A stretch of DNA of 64,000 nucleotides from Prodigiosinella confusarubida (lineage in GTDB: Bacteria > Pseudomonadota > Gammaproteobacteria > Enterobacterales > Enterobacteriaceae). Position numbers and translations under genes: made by a program. Positions 54,067 to 63,378 of this stretch are shown piece after piece. The stretch covers positions 62,001-126,000 of the forward strand of contig NZ_CP025085.1 of assembly GCF_002847015.1 (NCBI RefSeq), given 5' to 3'. Below the pieces are notes generated by a model, which saw nothing but the letters and a program-made list of their open reading frames with translations, was not told where the DNA came from and made no database searches. Numbering within the stretch: position 1 is the stretch's first letter; every line of letters starts with the position of its first letter.

Positions 54067-55071
54067 TTACGGACGAGCAACGAACCCAACAGCTTCGTAT
54101 ACCTTCGTCAGCGTTTCCTGCGCACGGATACTCGCTTTTTGCGCACCGTCACGCATTACCTGTTGCAGAAAAACCTCATCATTACGGAAATGGTAATAGC
54201 GTTCCTGTAATTCACTTAACATTCCTGAGACAGCATCAGCTACAGCACCTTTCAGGTGACCATACATCTGGCCTTCAAATTCCGTCTCCAGTTCAGGGAT
54301 CGCTTTACCCGTTACCGCAGACAGAATATCCAGCAGATTGGAAACCCCAGGTTTGTTCTCCAGATCGTAGCGCACCACTGGCGGCTCGTCGGAATCAGTC
54401 ACCGCTCGTTTGATTTTCTTCACCACTGATTTTGGATCTTCCAGCAATCCAATCACATTATTGCGGTTCTCATCCGACTTAGACATCTTCCTGGTCGGCT
54501 CCAGCAGTGACATCACGCGGGCACCAGATTTAGGGATGAACGGCTCCGGTACGCAAAAGATATCGCCATACAGCGTATTAAACCGCTGGGCGATATCGCG
54601 ACTCAGTTCCAGATGCTGTTTCTGGTCTTCCCCAACGGGTACCTGATTGGTTTGATACAAGAGAATATCCGCCGCCATTAGTACCGGATAGTCAAACAGG
54701 CCGGCATTAATGTTTTCAGCATAACGGGTAGATTTATCCTTAAACTGCGTCATCCGGCTCAACTCACCAAAATAGGTATAACAGTTGAGCACCCAGCTTA
54801 ACTGAGTATGTTCCGGTACATGAGACTGAACAAAAATGGTGCTCTTCTGTGGGTCAATACCGCAGGCCAGATAAAGTGCCAGTGTATCCAGCGTTGCTTT
54901 CCTCAGTTGCTGTGTATCCTGTCGTACCGTAATGGCGTGCAGATCCACAATGCAGTAAACGCAGTCAAAATCATCTTGCATGTTGACCCACTGGCGTAAC
55001 GCACCCATGTAGTTACCAATGGTCAACTCACCAGACGGCTGTGCGCCGCTAAATACAATGGGCTTACTCAT
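54067..55071 (-). CDS. trpS: Tryptophanyl-tRNA synthetase
   Basis: A 334-residue class I aminoacyl-tRNA synthetase. The HIGH-equivalent is TIGN in [18 protein letters not shown] and the KMSKS loop is in [10 protein letters not shown]. Length equals E. coli TrpS. It is the last gene of aroK-aroB-damX-dam-rpe-gph-trpS and overlaps the gph stop by 4 bp. Confidence 0.98.
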   Translation of the reverse strand: MSKPIVFSGAQPSGELTIGNYMGALRQWVNMQDDFDCVYCIVDLHAITVRQDTQQLRKATLDTLALYLACGIDPQKSTIFVQSHVPEHTQLSWVLNCYTYFGELSRMTQFKDKSTRYAENINAGLFDYPVLMAADILLYQTNQVPVGEDQKQHLELSRDIAQRFNTLYGDIFCVPEPFIPKSGARVMSLLEPTRKMSKSDENRNNVIGLLEDPKSVVKKIKRAVTDSDEPPVVRYDLENKPGVSNLLDILSAVTGKAIPELETEFEGQMYGHLKGAVADAVSGMLSELQERYYHFRNDEVFLQQVMRDGAQKASIRAQETLTKVYEAVGFVARP

Positions 55072-55772
55072 GCTAATGCTTCCTGATTTTTTAAAGATGA
55101 CGGCCCGACAAGGGGCAATAAATCAGCAAAACGATCCAGAACCACATCAGGGTGGCTAAGTGCTATCGCTTCACCATAGTTATATCCATAGGTCATACCG
55201 ACACACGGGCAGCCGGCAGCTTGGGATGCTTGTATATCATTGCGTGAATCACCGACAAACAACAGCTCATTTACCCGCAACCCCAATTTCCCCAATACCA
55301 GATATAACGGTGCAGGATGCGGTTTCTTCTGCACCACATCATCACCACCGATAATCAATGGGAAATAGTCACCGATACCGAGAGAATCCAACAGCGGGGC
55401 CACAAAAGGCGTAGGTTTATTCGTGACTACCGCCATCGGGAAACCACGCGCCACCAACTGGGCCAATGTCTCTTTGACCTGTGGGAATAGCGTGCTGCCG
55501 CTGTCTATCGTTTGGGCATAATACTTATCGAATAACATCCGTGTATCACGAATCTGTTGCGGTAACGGTGCGACACCAGCCCAACGTAGTGCACGTTCAA
55601 CAAGGACATCCGCACCATTGCCAATCCAGGTGGACACGCGTGTTTCACCCGCCACAGGTAATGATTGTTCCTGCAATGCCAGATCAATGGCCTGAGCCAG
55701 TCCCGGAGCACTGTTTACCAACGTACCATCAAGATCAAACGCCAGCCCGCGGATAGAGGTAAACTCAATCAT
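55068..55772 (-). CDS. gph: Phosphoglycolate phosphatase Gph
   Basis: A 234-residue HAD hydrolase that removes 2-phosphoglycolate formed during DNA repair. Motif I is [10 protein letters not shown], motif II VTNKPTP, motif III KKPHP and motif [11 protein letters not shown]. The ATG at 55772 overlaps the rpe stop by 8 bp and matches E. coli. Compared with E. coli Gph (252) the cap region after RALRWAGV is about 17 residues shorter. Confidence 0.95.
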   Translation of the reverse strand: MIEFTSIRGLAFDLDGTLVNSAPGLAQAIDLALQEQSLPVAGETRVSTWIGNGADVLVERALRWAGVAPLPQQIRDTRMLFDKYYAQTIDSGSTLFPQVKETLAQLVARGFPMAVVTNKPTPFVAPLLDSLGIGDYFPLIIGGDDVVQKKPHPAPLYLVLGKLGLRVNELLFVGDSRNDIQASQAAGCPCVGMTYGYNYGEAIALSHPDVVLDRFADLLPLVGPSSLKNQEALA

Positions 55773-56442
55773 GTGCGACCTTTGCCAGTTCCTTACGCAT
55801 CTGATCAATAACCACACGGTAGTCTGGCTGATTGAATATTGCCGAACCAGCAACAAACATATCTGCGCCCGCTGCTGCAATTTCACCAATCTTGTCCGCT
55901 TTGACGCCGCCATCGACCTCCAGGCGGATATCATAACCACTGTCATCGATCAGTTTGCGTACCTGACGCAATTTATCCAGTGTCGCAGGGATAAACGACT
56001 GGCCGCCAAAACCGGGGTTGACGGACATCAGCAGGATGACATCCAGCTTATCCATCACATAATCCAGGTAACTCAGTGACGTAGCAGGATTAAAAACCAG
56101 ACCGGCTTTACAGCCATGTTCCTTAATCAATTGCAGGGTACGATCGATATGTTCAGAAGCTTCAGGATGGAAAGTGATAAAACTGGCCCCCGCTTCGGCA
56201 AAGTCCGGAATCAGCCGATCAACGGGCTTTACCATTAGATGAACATCAATCGGTGCGGTAATCCCGTAACTACGCAGCGATTTAAGCACCATCGGGCCAA
56301 TCGTCAGATTGGGAACATAGTGGTTATCCATCACGTCAAAGTGAACCACATCTGCTCCTGCCGACAGTACCTTCGCAGTATCTTCACCTAGCCTGGCAAA
56401 GTCAGCCGATAATATAGACGGGGCGATTAAAAACGGTTTCAT
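55765..56442 (-). CDS. rpe: Ribulose-phosphate 3-epimerase
   Basis: A 225-residue TIM-barrel metalloenzyme interconverting ribulose 5-phosphate and xylulose 5-phosphate. Key stretches: [32 protein letters not shown] with metal-binding His and Asp, [16 protein letters not shown] and [15 protein letters not shown] lies 7 bases before the ATG at 56442. Same length as E. coli Rpe. Confidence 0.98.
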   Translation of the reverse strand: MKPFLIAPSILSADFARLGEDTAKVLSAGADVVHFDVMDNHYVPNLTIGPMVLKSLRSYGITAPIDVHLMVKPVDRLIPDFAEAGASFITFHPEASEHIDRTLQLIKEHGCKAGLVFNPATSLSYLDYVMDKLDVILLMSVNPGFGGQSFIPATLDKLRQVRKLIDDSGYDIRLEVDGGVKADKIGEIAAAGADMFVAGSAIFNQPDYRVVIDQMRKELAKVAHD

Positions 56443-56573
56443 TCGCTTCTCCAAACCATCAAGTCTGTATTCTACTGCCGGGACTAATCACGTAACGATC
56501 TTTCCGGTCAGCTACTGTGCGGAAACAATACTCTTTTCCAGTCAATCACATCTTTAATACTACTACGACCGAC

Positions 56574-57389
56574 TCAGCGATATAAAGCCAGTAACTCGTT
56601 AACCTTGCTGCGTCCTGAAATATTGCGGCTGATAGTACGACGAGCCATAACCACATACAACGATGATGCCCCTTGATACCATTCTCGTGTAAGTAATGTG
56701 TCATGGTTGGATATCAGCACTGGTATATTGTTTTCCACAGATAGTTGATAAGCCAACTGCGCCAGATTCTGCTGATCATTATTATTAAAATTACTGGTGT
56801 GGTAGGCCGTGAAATTTGCCGTTGCCGACAAAGGTGCATAAGGTGGATCACAATAGACAACCGAACCACGCTCAGCTTGAGTCAAGGTCTGATGATAATG
56901 TTCACAAACAAAGATGGCATTTTTTGCCTTTTGTGCAAACCAGTGTAATTCTTCTTCCGGGAAATAAGGCTTTTTATAACGGCCAAACGGCACGTTAAAT
57001 TCACCACGCATGTTGTAACGGCATAACCCGTTGTAACAATGACGATTAAGATAGAGAAACAATAATGCTCGTCGATAGGCATCCGTACAGAGATTGAACT
57101 CACTTCGCAGTACGTAAAATACTTCGGAAGTATTCATTTCATCAGTAAATAATTTGCGAGAATCTCGGATAAAATCATCAGTATTGGTTTTAACGATATT
57201 ATAGAGATTAATGAGATCACTATTAATATCTGCCAGTATATAATTATCGTACTCCGTATTGAGAAATACCGAACCTGCACCAACAAAAGGCTCAATTAAG
57301 CGATCTCCCGCTGGTAGATATCGGCGAATTTCCTCTACCAGCGGATATTTCCCACCAGCCCATTTTAAGAAAGCGCGGTTTTTCTTCAT
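56574..57389 (-). CDS. dam: DNA adenine methyltransferase Dam (GATC)
   Basis: A 271-residue N6-adenine methylase acting on GATC; it directs mismatch repair, controls DnaA/SeqA timing and phase-variable promoters. AdoMet motif FVGAGSVF (35-42), catalytic DPPY at 181-184, and the N-terminal KWAGGKYPL. The basic, AT-rich 3' half has more divergence from E. coli (278 residues) than its neighbours. It lies 78 bp after damX and 131 bp before rpe. Confidence 0.97.
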   Translation of the reverse strand: MKKNRAFLKWAGGKYPLVEEIRRYLPAGDRLIEPFVGAGSVFLNTEYDNYILADINSDLINLYNIVKTNTDDFIRDSRKLFTDEMNTSEVFYVLRSEFNLCTDAYRRALLFLYLNRHCYNGLCRYNMRGEFNVPFGRYKKPYFPEEELHWFAQKAKNAIFVCEHYHQTLTQAERGSVVYCDPPYAPLSATANFTAYHTSNFNNNDQQNLAQLAYQLSVENNIPVLISNHDTLLTREWYQGASSLYVVMARRTISRNISGRSKVNELLALYR

Positions 57390-57467
57390 GCCGTCGTTAG
57401 CTACTCATACGTTACAGAGCCACGGATTGTACTCTGTTTCAGACCGCACATCAGGGCTTAATTAGTA

Positions 57468-58472
57468 TTACTTACTCAAGTCTTGCTTCACCTGACGGAT
57501 CGGCTTAACCCATGGTTTTTTTGCCTGGACATCTGCAGGCAAAGACACAACAGCACGCCTGGCATCGCCAGAAGATGCATAAACACCATTGACCAACACA
57601 TACCAAGGCTGTCCATCACGCTTGGTTTTATACACCCAATAGTTAGTCAACTTCTGCGCTCTGGCGTAGGCTTTCAACGAATTCTCGTGGGAAGCGCCAC
57701 TCAATTGCAGTGTAAAATAACTAGCTGGTGCGTTTTTGATGGCGACGCCCAGATTGCCGACAGTCGAAGCGGAACCTCTGGAACTTGTTGCCACTTTACT
57801 GGAAGGAGCCGGCGCCACTGCCGTAGTCGGTGTTTTTGGCCTACTGTACGTACTTTTTACCGGTACCTGATGCTCCGGTGAAACCCTCTTCGACGAAGAG
57901 TTCGACATTTTTTCACTCGGAGAACGAGTTCCGGGCGGCGGCATCACGGTCGCTGGCGTAGTAGGTAACGTCGATAAGCCTGCATGATTACCCATGTCCT
58001 CCTGAGTAAATGCATTAATTCGATCCTGTTGCTGTGGTTGAGAAAGCGTATCAGCAATATTACCCGGCAACTCAATTCGTTGTTGATTTGCATTCTGCGG
58101 TTGCAACGGCGCCTGCGTTGGTGTGTCGGAAATCGGAGGAGCACTCAACGTCTGTGGCGTAATAGCATTGACATTATTCCCAACGACAGGTGCCGGAGTA
58201 CCTTGTGCTGTAGAAGATGACGACGACAGATCAATATTCTTCTCTATGGCTGCTGGCTGCTGGGAGGCCTGTTGAGGCGGTGGTGCCTGTAGTGCGGAAC
58301 CAATACCTATGATCAATAGCAGCAATACCAGAATACCAATACCAATCATCACGTATTGTCTGGACAACGCCACGCTGGAAATGGCAAAACCATTACGTTT
58401 TTTTTGCTGGCGTGGTGGCCGATGATCGCTGGCATCCGGCTTAAGGTCATCTTCCGGATTGAACTCACCCAT
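57468..58472 (-). CDS. damX: SPOR-domain cell-division protein DamX
   Basis: A 334-residue bitopic inner-membrane protein recruited to the septal ring. A cytoplasmic basic N-terminus, one membrane helix (YVMIGIGILVLLLLIIGIGSA, about 40-60), a long Pro/Gln/Thr/Ser-rich periplasmic linker (65-250) and a C-terminal SPOR domain (FTLQLSGASHENSLKAYA to KPWVKPIRQVKQDL) that binds denuded peptidoglycan. E. coli DamX has 428 residues; most of the difference lies in the linker and the cytoplasmic part. Confidence 0.94.
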   Translation of the reverse strand: MGEFNPEDDLKPDASDHRPPRQQKKRNGFAISSVALSRQYVMIGIGILVLLLLIIGIGSALQAPPPQQASQQPAAIEKNIDLSSSSSTAQGTPAPVVGNNVNAITPQTLSAPPISDTPTQAPLQPQNANQQRIELPGNIADTLSQPQQQDRINAFTQEDMGNHAGLSTLPTTPATVMPPPGTRSPSEKMSNSSSKRVSPEHQVPVKSTYSRPKTPTTAVAPAPSSKVATSSRGSASTVGNLGVAIKNAPASYFTLQLSGASHENSLKAYARAQKLTNYWVYKTKRDGQPWYVLVNGVYASSGDARRAVVSLPADVQAKKPWVKPIRQVKQDLSK

Positions 58473-58607
58473 TTAAACCCCTCCCCCTACTGAAAGGCTA
58501 ATGTCTGCGGATATCGGCTACCCGCGCGTCACTAAATTATAATGCCTTGTATTTTAACAAAGTATCGGGAACTCGCCAGTTCTGGTTAACCAGACAAATG
58601 CCTTTCC

Positions 58608-59693
58608 TCAGGGAAGACAATCTGCAATTGACGCCAGAACAAGCTCATGGGGAACACCGCTGCGCACTTCAGATTGACCAATAGCGGTTGGCAACACCAA
58701 ACGCAGTTCCCCCGCCAGTACTTTTTTATCCCGCATCATATGTGGCAAATAAGATTCAGGTGCCATTTGCTGAGGGCCATGAACCGGCAACCCGGCACGT
58801 GACAATAACAATTTGACGCGCTCTACGTCAGAGGAAGAAAACTGCCCAAGACGCCTGGCGGTATGAGCTGCCATCATGATTCCTGCCGCGACTGCCTCAC
58901 CATGCAGCCAGTTGCCATAACCCATTTCCGCCTCAATGGCATGCCCATAAGTATGGCCTAAATTCAATAAGGCACGCAGACCTGTTTCACGTTCATCTGC
59001 AGCTACCACTTCTGCCTTCAGCTCACAGCAGCGACGAATACAATAAGCCAGTGATGCATCCTGAAGCTTGCACACTGTCTCAATATTCAGCTCCAGCCAC
59101 TCAAAGAACGCATAATCAAGGATAATGCCATATTTGATCACTTCGGCCAGACCGGAAGAAAGCTCCCGCGCAGGTAGCGTTTTCAGACAGTTGAGGTCTA
59201 TCACCACCGAGGCTGGCTGATAAAAGGCCCCGATCATATTTTTCCCCAGCGGGTGATTAACAGCTGTTTTACCGCCCACCGAGGAGTCAACCTGAGATAG
59301 TAATGTGGTAGGGACCTGGATAAAGCGTACGCCACGTTGATAGCTGGCAGCGGCAAAACCGGTAAGGTCACCGATTACGCCGCCACCCAGTGCGATCAAC
59401 GTAGTATCCCGGCCATGAGGTTTAGCCAGTAGCGCTGAGAAAACCTGGTCCAGTACCGCCAGTGATTTGTACTGCTCACCGTCTGGCAAAATAACCTGGT
59501 CAACCCGTATACCATTCTTTACCAACACATCACGCACAGTATCAAGGTATAACGGTGCCAACGTTTCATTGGTCACCAACATTACTTGATCGCCCGCTTT
59601 CAGCGGCAGAAAAGAAGCAGGGTCATTAAACAACCCAGCGGCTATCGTAATCGGGTAGCTGCGCTCCCCCAGCGTTACGGTAATTCTTTCCAT
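58608..59693 (-). CDS. aroB: 3-dehydroquinate synthase
   Basis: A 361-residue NAD- and zinc-dependent enzyme for the second step of the shikimate pathway. NAD-binding [19 protein letters not shown], the [14 protein letters not shown] segment, [13 protein letters not shown], and zinc ligands Glu in the LAEV region and His in [11 protein letters not shown] and LHGEAVAAG. Length is within one residue of E. coli. It follows aroK by 52 bp. Confidence 0.98.
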   Translation of the reverse strand: MERITVTLGERSYPITIAAGLFNDPASFLPLKAGDQVMLVTNETLAPLYLDTVRDVLVKNGIRVDQVILPDGEQYKSLAVLDQVFSALLAKPHGRDTTLIALGGGVIGDLTGFAAASYQRGVRFIQVPTTLLSQVDSSVGGKTAVNHPLGKNMIGAFYQPASVVIDLNCLKTLPARELSSGLAEVIKYGIILDYAFFEWLELNIETVCKLQDASLAYCIRRCCELKAEVVAADERETGLRALLNLGHTYGHAIEAEMGYGNWLHGEAVAAGIMMAAHTARRLGQFSSSDVERVKLLLSRAGLPVHGPQQMAPESYLPHMMRDKKVLAGELRLVLPTAIGQSEVRSGVPHELVLASIADCLP

Positions 59694-59745
59694 GCGCGTA
59701 CCATTGACCTGTCAGAAACCTGCGTTATGCAGGCAATGTTCAAAC

Positions 59746-60267
59746 TCAGTTGTTTTCCAGCATACTAATAATCTGGTTAGCAACTACCTTAGCGCTTTGT
59801 TCATCGGTGCGAATAGTGACATCAGCGATTTCTTCATACAAAGGATTACGTTCTTTCGCCAACATTTCCAGCACTTCTCGCGGTTGTGTCTCGACATGAA
59901 GCAACGGCCGTTTTTTATCGCGCTGTGTGCGAGCCAGTTGCTTCTCAATGGTTGTTTCTAGATAAACGACGACGCCCCGCGCAGAAAGACGATTGCGAGT
60001 CTCGCGCGACTTTATTGAGCCCCCGCCTGTCGCCAGGACGATCCCTTGCTTTTCCGTCAATTCATTAATGACTTTCTCTTCACGATCACGGAAGCCTTCT
60101 TCGCCTTCCAAGTCGAATACCCAACCCACATCAGCCCCAGTGCGTCGCTCAATTTCTTGATCGGAGTCGAAGAACTCCATATTGAGTTGCTGAGCTAACT
60201 GACGGCCAATAGTGCTTTTGCCGGCACCCATAGGCCCAACCAGAAAGATATTGCGTTTCTCTGCCAT
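59746..60267 (-). CDS. aroK: Shikimate kinase I
   Basis: A 173-residue P-loop kinase that phosphorylates shikimate at O3. Walker A is GPMGAGKST (11-19); substrate-binding Asp in [13 protein letters not shown], the GGG motif ([14 protein letters not shown]), and the lid [11 protein letters not shown]. Same length as E. coli AroK. First gene of the aroK-trpS operon; a promoter is visible at 60381-60410. Confidence 0.98.
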   Translation of the reverse strand: MAEKRNIFLVGPMGAGKSTIGRQLAQQLNMEFFDSDQEIERRTGADVGWVFDLEGEEGFRDREEKVINELTEKQGIVLATGGGSIKSRETRNRLSARGVVVYLETTIEKQLARTQRDKKRPLLHVETQPREVLEMLAKERNPLYEEIADVTIRTDEQSAKVVANQIISMLENN

Positions 60268-60571
60268 GTTTTTTGGTATTACTAAGACAATTCGTTAATG
60301 ATAACCCGCCCCGCCAATGGAACCTGCGGCGGAACCTAAACTGAAACCTCATGAGCGATAGTGCGAGAATCAGACAAAAAATTATCTCAATACTCAGGGT
60401 AGTTTGGCAACCGAATAAACGCGAGACTTACCGCATAAGGGTAAATAGTACGTTTTATCGACATCTCCGGTGGAACAACACTTTAGTGCTCAATTCGCTA
60501 ATCCTTGTATGCTAAAACCGTCGCAGCGTCAAACTGAGAACACAATAATTGACGAAAATAGTGACTCATTG
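60268..60571. promoter_or_regulatory. aroK upstream region with promoter
   Basis: On the minus strand: -35 TTGCCA (60405-60410), an 18-base spacer and -10 GATAAT (60381-60386), giving a start near 60374 and a leader of about 107 nt. The remaining part, 60411-60571, follows the hofQ stop; it holds no clear terminator for the hof operon and no ORF I trust. Confidence 0.6.
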
Positions 60572-61915
60572 TTAAAAATTCATCTTATTTTTATTATTAA
60601 TCGCAACCTTCGCTACTTGTTGCATCGACTGAATGAGGGTCGGTGTGATAAAAATAACCAATTCCCGTCTGGTCTTCTGCAGATTACTACTTTTAAACAG
60701 ATTACCTACCCAAGGCAACCCCCCCAGACCCGGTATCTGGTTACTATCCTTATTTTTTTGTTGTTGAAAAATCCCCCCCAGAACAATGGTTTCGCCATCC
60801 GCTACTGTTACCTGTGTTTGAATCTCCTGTTTATCAATAGCTAATGCCTCACCTTCCCCCTGCTTGATTGTCCTTCCCGGCATGTTTTGGCTGATTAGTA
60901 AATTGAGTGTAATTAACCCGCCATGCAGAATTTTCGGCGTAACCTGCATACCCAGTACTGCTTCCTTGAATTCGATAGAGGTGGAACCACTAGCTCCGCT
61001 GGAAACCTGATAAGGAATTTCAGTCCCCTGCTTGATGCTTGCAGTCTGTTGATGAGCGGTAATCAGACGAGGACTGGCAATGATTTCCACTTCATTTTCC
61101 TGTTCCAGCGCCATTAACTCCAAATCCAGCAACCTTCCATTAAGACGTGCCAAATGGAATCCTGCATTGATTGTCGGTGTTTCCACCGGTAGGTTGATGT
61201 TAAAATTATTCAGACGCAGAGCCTGACTGGTCGCGCCCGCCTCCCCCAACCCCCAATTGACACCCAGTGCCTGTAAATTCTCACTACTGATAGTAACAAT
61301 GTGCGCAGCCAGTTGGACCTGTGCCAATGGCTTATCCAGCGCCTTAATCCAGGGTTCCATCTGGGCCAGAGCATGAGCAGTATCTCTCACTAATAGTGTA
61401 TTGGTCCTTTTGTCCACGGTTACTCTGCCTCGTTCAGTAAGTAATGTACCTCGCTGTCCCTGGAGACTGGATACCACCTCCGTGGCATCAGCATACTGCA
61501 ATGCTACTGACAGGCTGTGCAATGGCTGTTGCTGCTGTTGCTGTGCTTCTCGCTCTTTCTGTTGTTGTTGTACCTCTTTAAGATGATCCGCCGGGTAAAC
61601 CATCAGCACATTTCCCTCCCGTTCCAAGGTCAGCTTTCCCAAACGTAGAATGATGTCTAGCGCCTGTTGCCAAGGGACGCCATTCAGATTCACGCTGATC
61701 GATCCCTCGACCCCTGGAGCGACCACCAGATTCAACTGCCGATGTTCAGCCAATACCTGCAGAACCTTTTGTACCGGTGAATCATCAAATGCCAGTGAAA
61801 CTGGACTGTCTTTCGTTCCAGCTACAGCAAACAAGCTGAAAAACAGTAGCGCTAACATCATTACTATCTGGTATCCCATCGCTTTTCGGTGGGTACTCAC
61901 CCTCATGTTACCCAT
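60572..61915 (-). CDS. hofQ: Secretin HofQ (PilQ/ComE-like)
   Basis: A 447-residue outer-membrane secretin of the type IV pilus/competence type, used in DNA uptake for nutrition in E. coli. A signal segment (MMLALLFFSLFAVAG) precedes secretin N-domains (SLAFDDSPVQKVLQVLAEHR; VTVDKRTNTLLVRDT), then the secretin core with IASPRLITAHQQTASIKQGT and FKEAVLGMQVTPKI. A Gln-rich stretch (QQQQK-EREA-QQQQQQ) lies between two N-domains. AAGGA is 8 bases before the ATG at 61915; an upstream reading to 62005 is not needed. It overlaps hofP by 8 bp. Confidence 0.93.
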   Translation of the reverse strand: MGNMRVSTHRKAMGYQIVMMLALLFFSLFAVAGTKDSPVSLAFDDSPVQKVLQVLAEHRQLNLVVAPGVEGSISVNLNGVPWQQALDIILRLGKLTLEREGNVLMVYPADHLKEVQQQQKEREAQQQQQQPLHSLSVALQYADATEVVSSLQGQRGTLLTERGRVTVDKRTNTLLVRDTAHALAQMEPWIKALDKPLAQVQLAAHIVTISSENLQALGVNWGLGEAGATSQALRLNNFNINLPVETPTINAGFHLARLNGRLLDLELMALEQENEVEIIASPRLITAHQQTASIKQGTEIPYQVSSGASGSTSIEFKEAVLGMQVTPKILHGGLITLNLLISQNMPGRTIKQGEGEALAIDKQEIQTQVTVADGETIVLGGIFQQQKNKDSNQIPGLGGLPWVGNLFKSSNLQKTRRELVIFITPTLIQSMQQVAKVAINNKNKMNF

Positions 61916-62282
61916 GCTTCGATTCCTTGTTAGCAAAGGGTGAAGCCAGCATGATTTCAGTCTCTCCACAATGCGCTTGCGCTTCGCTGACACGGAATAC
62001 CACACCTGTTTTATCTAACCTTACAACCTGGAGACCTTCTGGCTGGATAAGGTCTCCATACCTGATACGCAACCACGGTTTTTCTGGACGCTCCAGCCAT
62101 CCCACCCATTGTGTCGCATCACCAACAAGCCCTCTCAACGTCCATAACGACGATGGACTTACCTCATTACAGCTGACTTTGACTGCTGGCAAGAAAGGAT
62201 CTCGCCCACTGATATCTGACGCATTGCCATTCCCCATGCCAAACCATGCGACCATCACTACCCACCGCGTATATACGTTCAT
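61908..62282 (-). CDS. hofP: HofP, PilP-like pilus assembly protein
   Basis: A 124-residue protein with an N-terminal export signal (VVMVAWFGMGNGNAS, about 8-22) and a region RDPFLPAVK typical of PilP-like inner-membrane or periplasmic linkers (DPFxP motif). PilP connects the PilN/O platform to the PilQ secretin. Overlaps of 4 bp with hofO and 8 bp with hofQ show tight operon packing. Sequence conservation is low, so the name rests on motif plus position. Confidence 0.82.
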   Translation of the reverse strand: MNVYTRWVVMVAWFGMGNGNASDISGRDPFLPAVKVSCNEVSPSSLWTLRGLVGDATQWVGWLERPEKPWLRIRYGDLIQPEGLQVVRLDKTGVVFRVSEAQAHCGETEIMLASPFANKESKHG

Positions 62283-62818
62283 GACGAGCTCCCTTGTTGA
62301 AAGGGCCGAGACAGAGAAAGTTCTACCCGTAACCCGTTAATCTCTTTTTTGATCACGAGTTGACTGATACGCGGCACAGCAGGTAACGCATTGAAACTTT
62401 TTAAAAAAGACATCAGACCTGAATAATCGGTATTAAGCATCAATCGCCAGTTAGGGGAAAACGGTTCCGCAGCCTCAGTTGACGAAGGCTGCCAGGAGAT
62501 CAGCCTGGCATCAGACTGATTTAACGGTATTGCCAGTAATGTGGCGATACTGTCAGAAGATAAGGTGGTATCAGGCAACCGGCGAGCTGCCAGTTGTTGT
62601 TGCAGTTGGGAAAGCGTAGGTAGCCTGGCTAACTGCTGTATGAGTTGCTCAGTATATTGGCGACTTTCAATTAGCTGTTGTCGCGTCTGATCCAGATGCT
62701 GACGTTTATTGATGATAACACTCCCGCCAACCAGCGCGGTAAGACTCACCACCACACCAAATTGTGCAGCAAGCAACACCCGGAAAGGCGTATTCATCCA
62801 TATTGCCGCATACTTCAC
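62279..62818 (-). CDS. hofO: HofO, PilO-like pilus assembly protein
   Basis: A 179-residue bitopic protein: one N-terminal membrane helix (VLLAAQFGVVVSLTALVGGSVII, about 14-36), a coiled-coil (40-80, rich in Gln and Leu) and a small ferredoxin-like periplasmic domain. This is the PilO layout; PilN and PilO form the inner-membrane alignment complex. Start overlaps hofN stop by 4 bp. Named by position and architecture. Confidence 0.82.
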   Translation of the reverse strand: MKYAAIWMNTPFRVLLAAQFGVVVSLTALVGGSVIINKRQHLDQTRQQLIESRQYTEQLIQQLARLPTLSQLQQQLAARRLPDTTLSSDSIATLLAIPLNQSDARLISWQPSSTEAAEPFSPNWRLMLNTDYSGLMSFLKSFNALPAVPRISQLVIKKEINGLRVELSLSRPFQQGSSS

Positions 62819-63378
62819 TGGCGCTCTCCTTCCTGCTTATCGTGGCTACGCCATTCAAGCCGCAATACAAAACTGAGCAGCGTATCGTCCTGTGCTGAAC
62901 GCTGAGTCTGATGTAACACAACCTGCTGGATAAACGGCTCACGAGCCAGCGCATCCGTAAAATCGATAATAGCGTCATACTGACTGCTGACGCCTGAAAG
63001 ATGTAACGCATTACCGGTATCACTCAATGCGGTCAACCATAGGGAATCCGGCATGAAAGTAGGCAGACGCATCAATAATTCCTCATAACGCTGATTGCTA
63101 CGGCGCCCCTGTTCCTCGTTGGCCAACCGAGCCTGATATTTCTCCATCTCACGCCACGCCTGTCGTGTTTGTCGGTATAGCGTTTCATACGCTGCCTGCT
63201 TTACTTGCACTTCTCTGAGTGTGGTGCCTATTGCATCCTGCTGTCGTTGTTGGATAAGGACAACGACTGTCATTACCAGAAGCGCGATGGCAATCTGCAG
63301 TAAAAGTAATATCAGCCATTGCCATATCCGCCGTTTGATATGTCGTTTACGCCAAGGTAAAAGATTAACCTGCAACAT
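62815..63378 (-). CDS. hofN: HofN, PilN-like pilus assembly protein
   Basis: A 187-residue bitopic protein beginning MLQVNLLPWRKRHIKRR, the conserved cytoplasmic INLLPWR-type peptide by which PilN binds PilM. Then one membrane helix (WLILLLLQIAIALLVMTVVVLI, about 21-42), a coiled-coil and a periplasmic ferredoxin-like domain. It shares one base with the hofM stop (TGATG). Confidence 0.88.
   Translation of the reverse strand: MLQVNLLPWRKRHIKRRIWQWLILLLLQIAIALLVMTVVVLIQQRQQDAIGTTLREVQVKQAAYETLYRQTRQAWREMEKYQARLANEEQGRRSNQRYEELLMRLPTFMPDSLWLTALSDTGNALHLSGVSSQYDAIIDFTDALAREPFIQQVVLHQTQRSAQDDTLLSFVLRLEWRSHDKQEGERQ

Noticed and set aside
55773-55946. N-terminal extension of Gph by 58 codons
   Set aside because: It overlaps rpe deeply; the HAD motif spacing and operon overlap fit the ATG at 55772.
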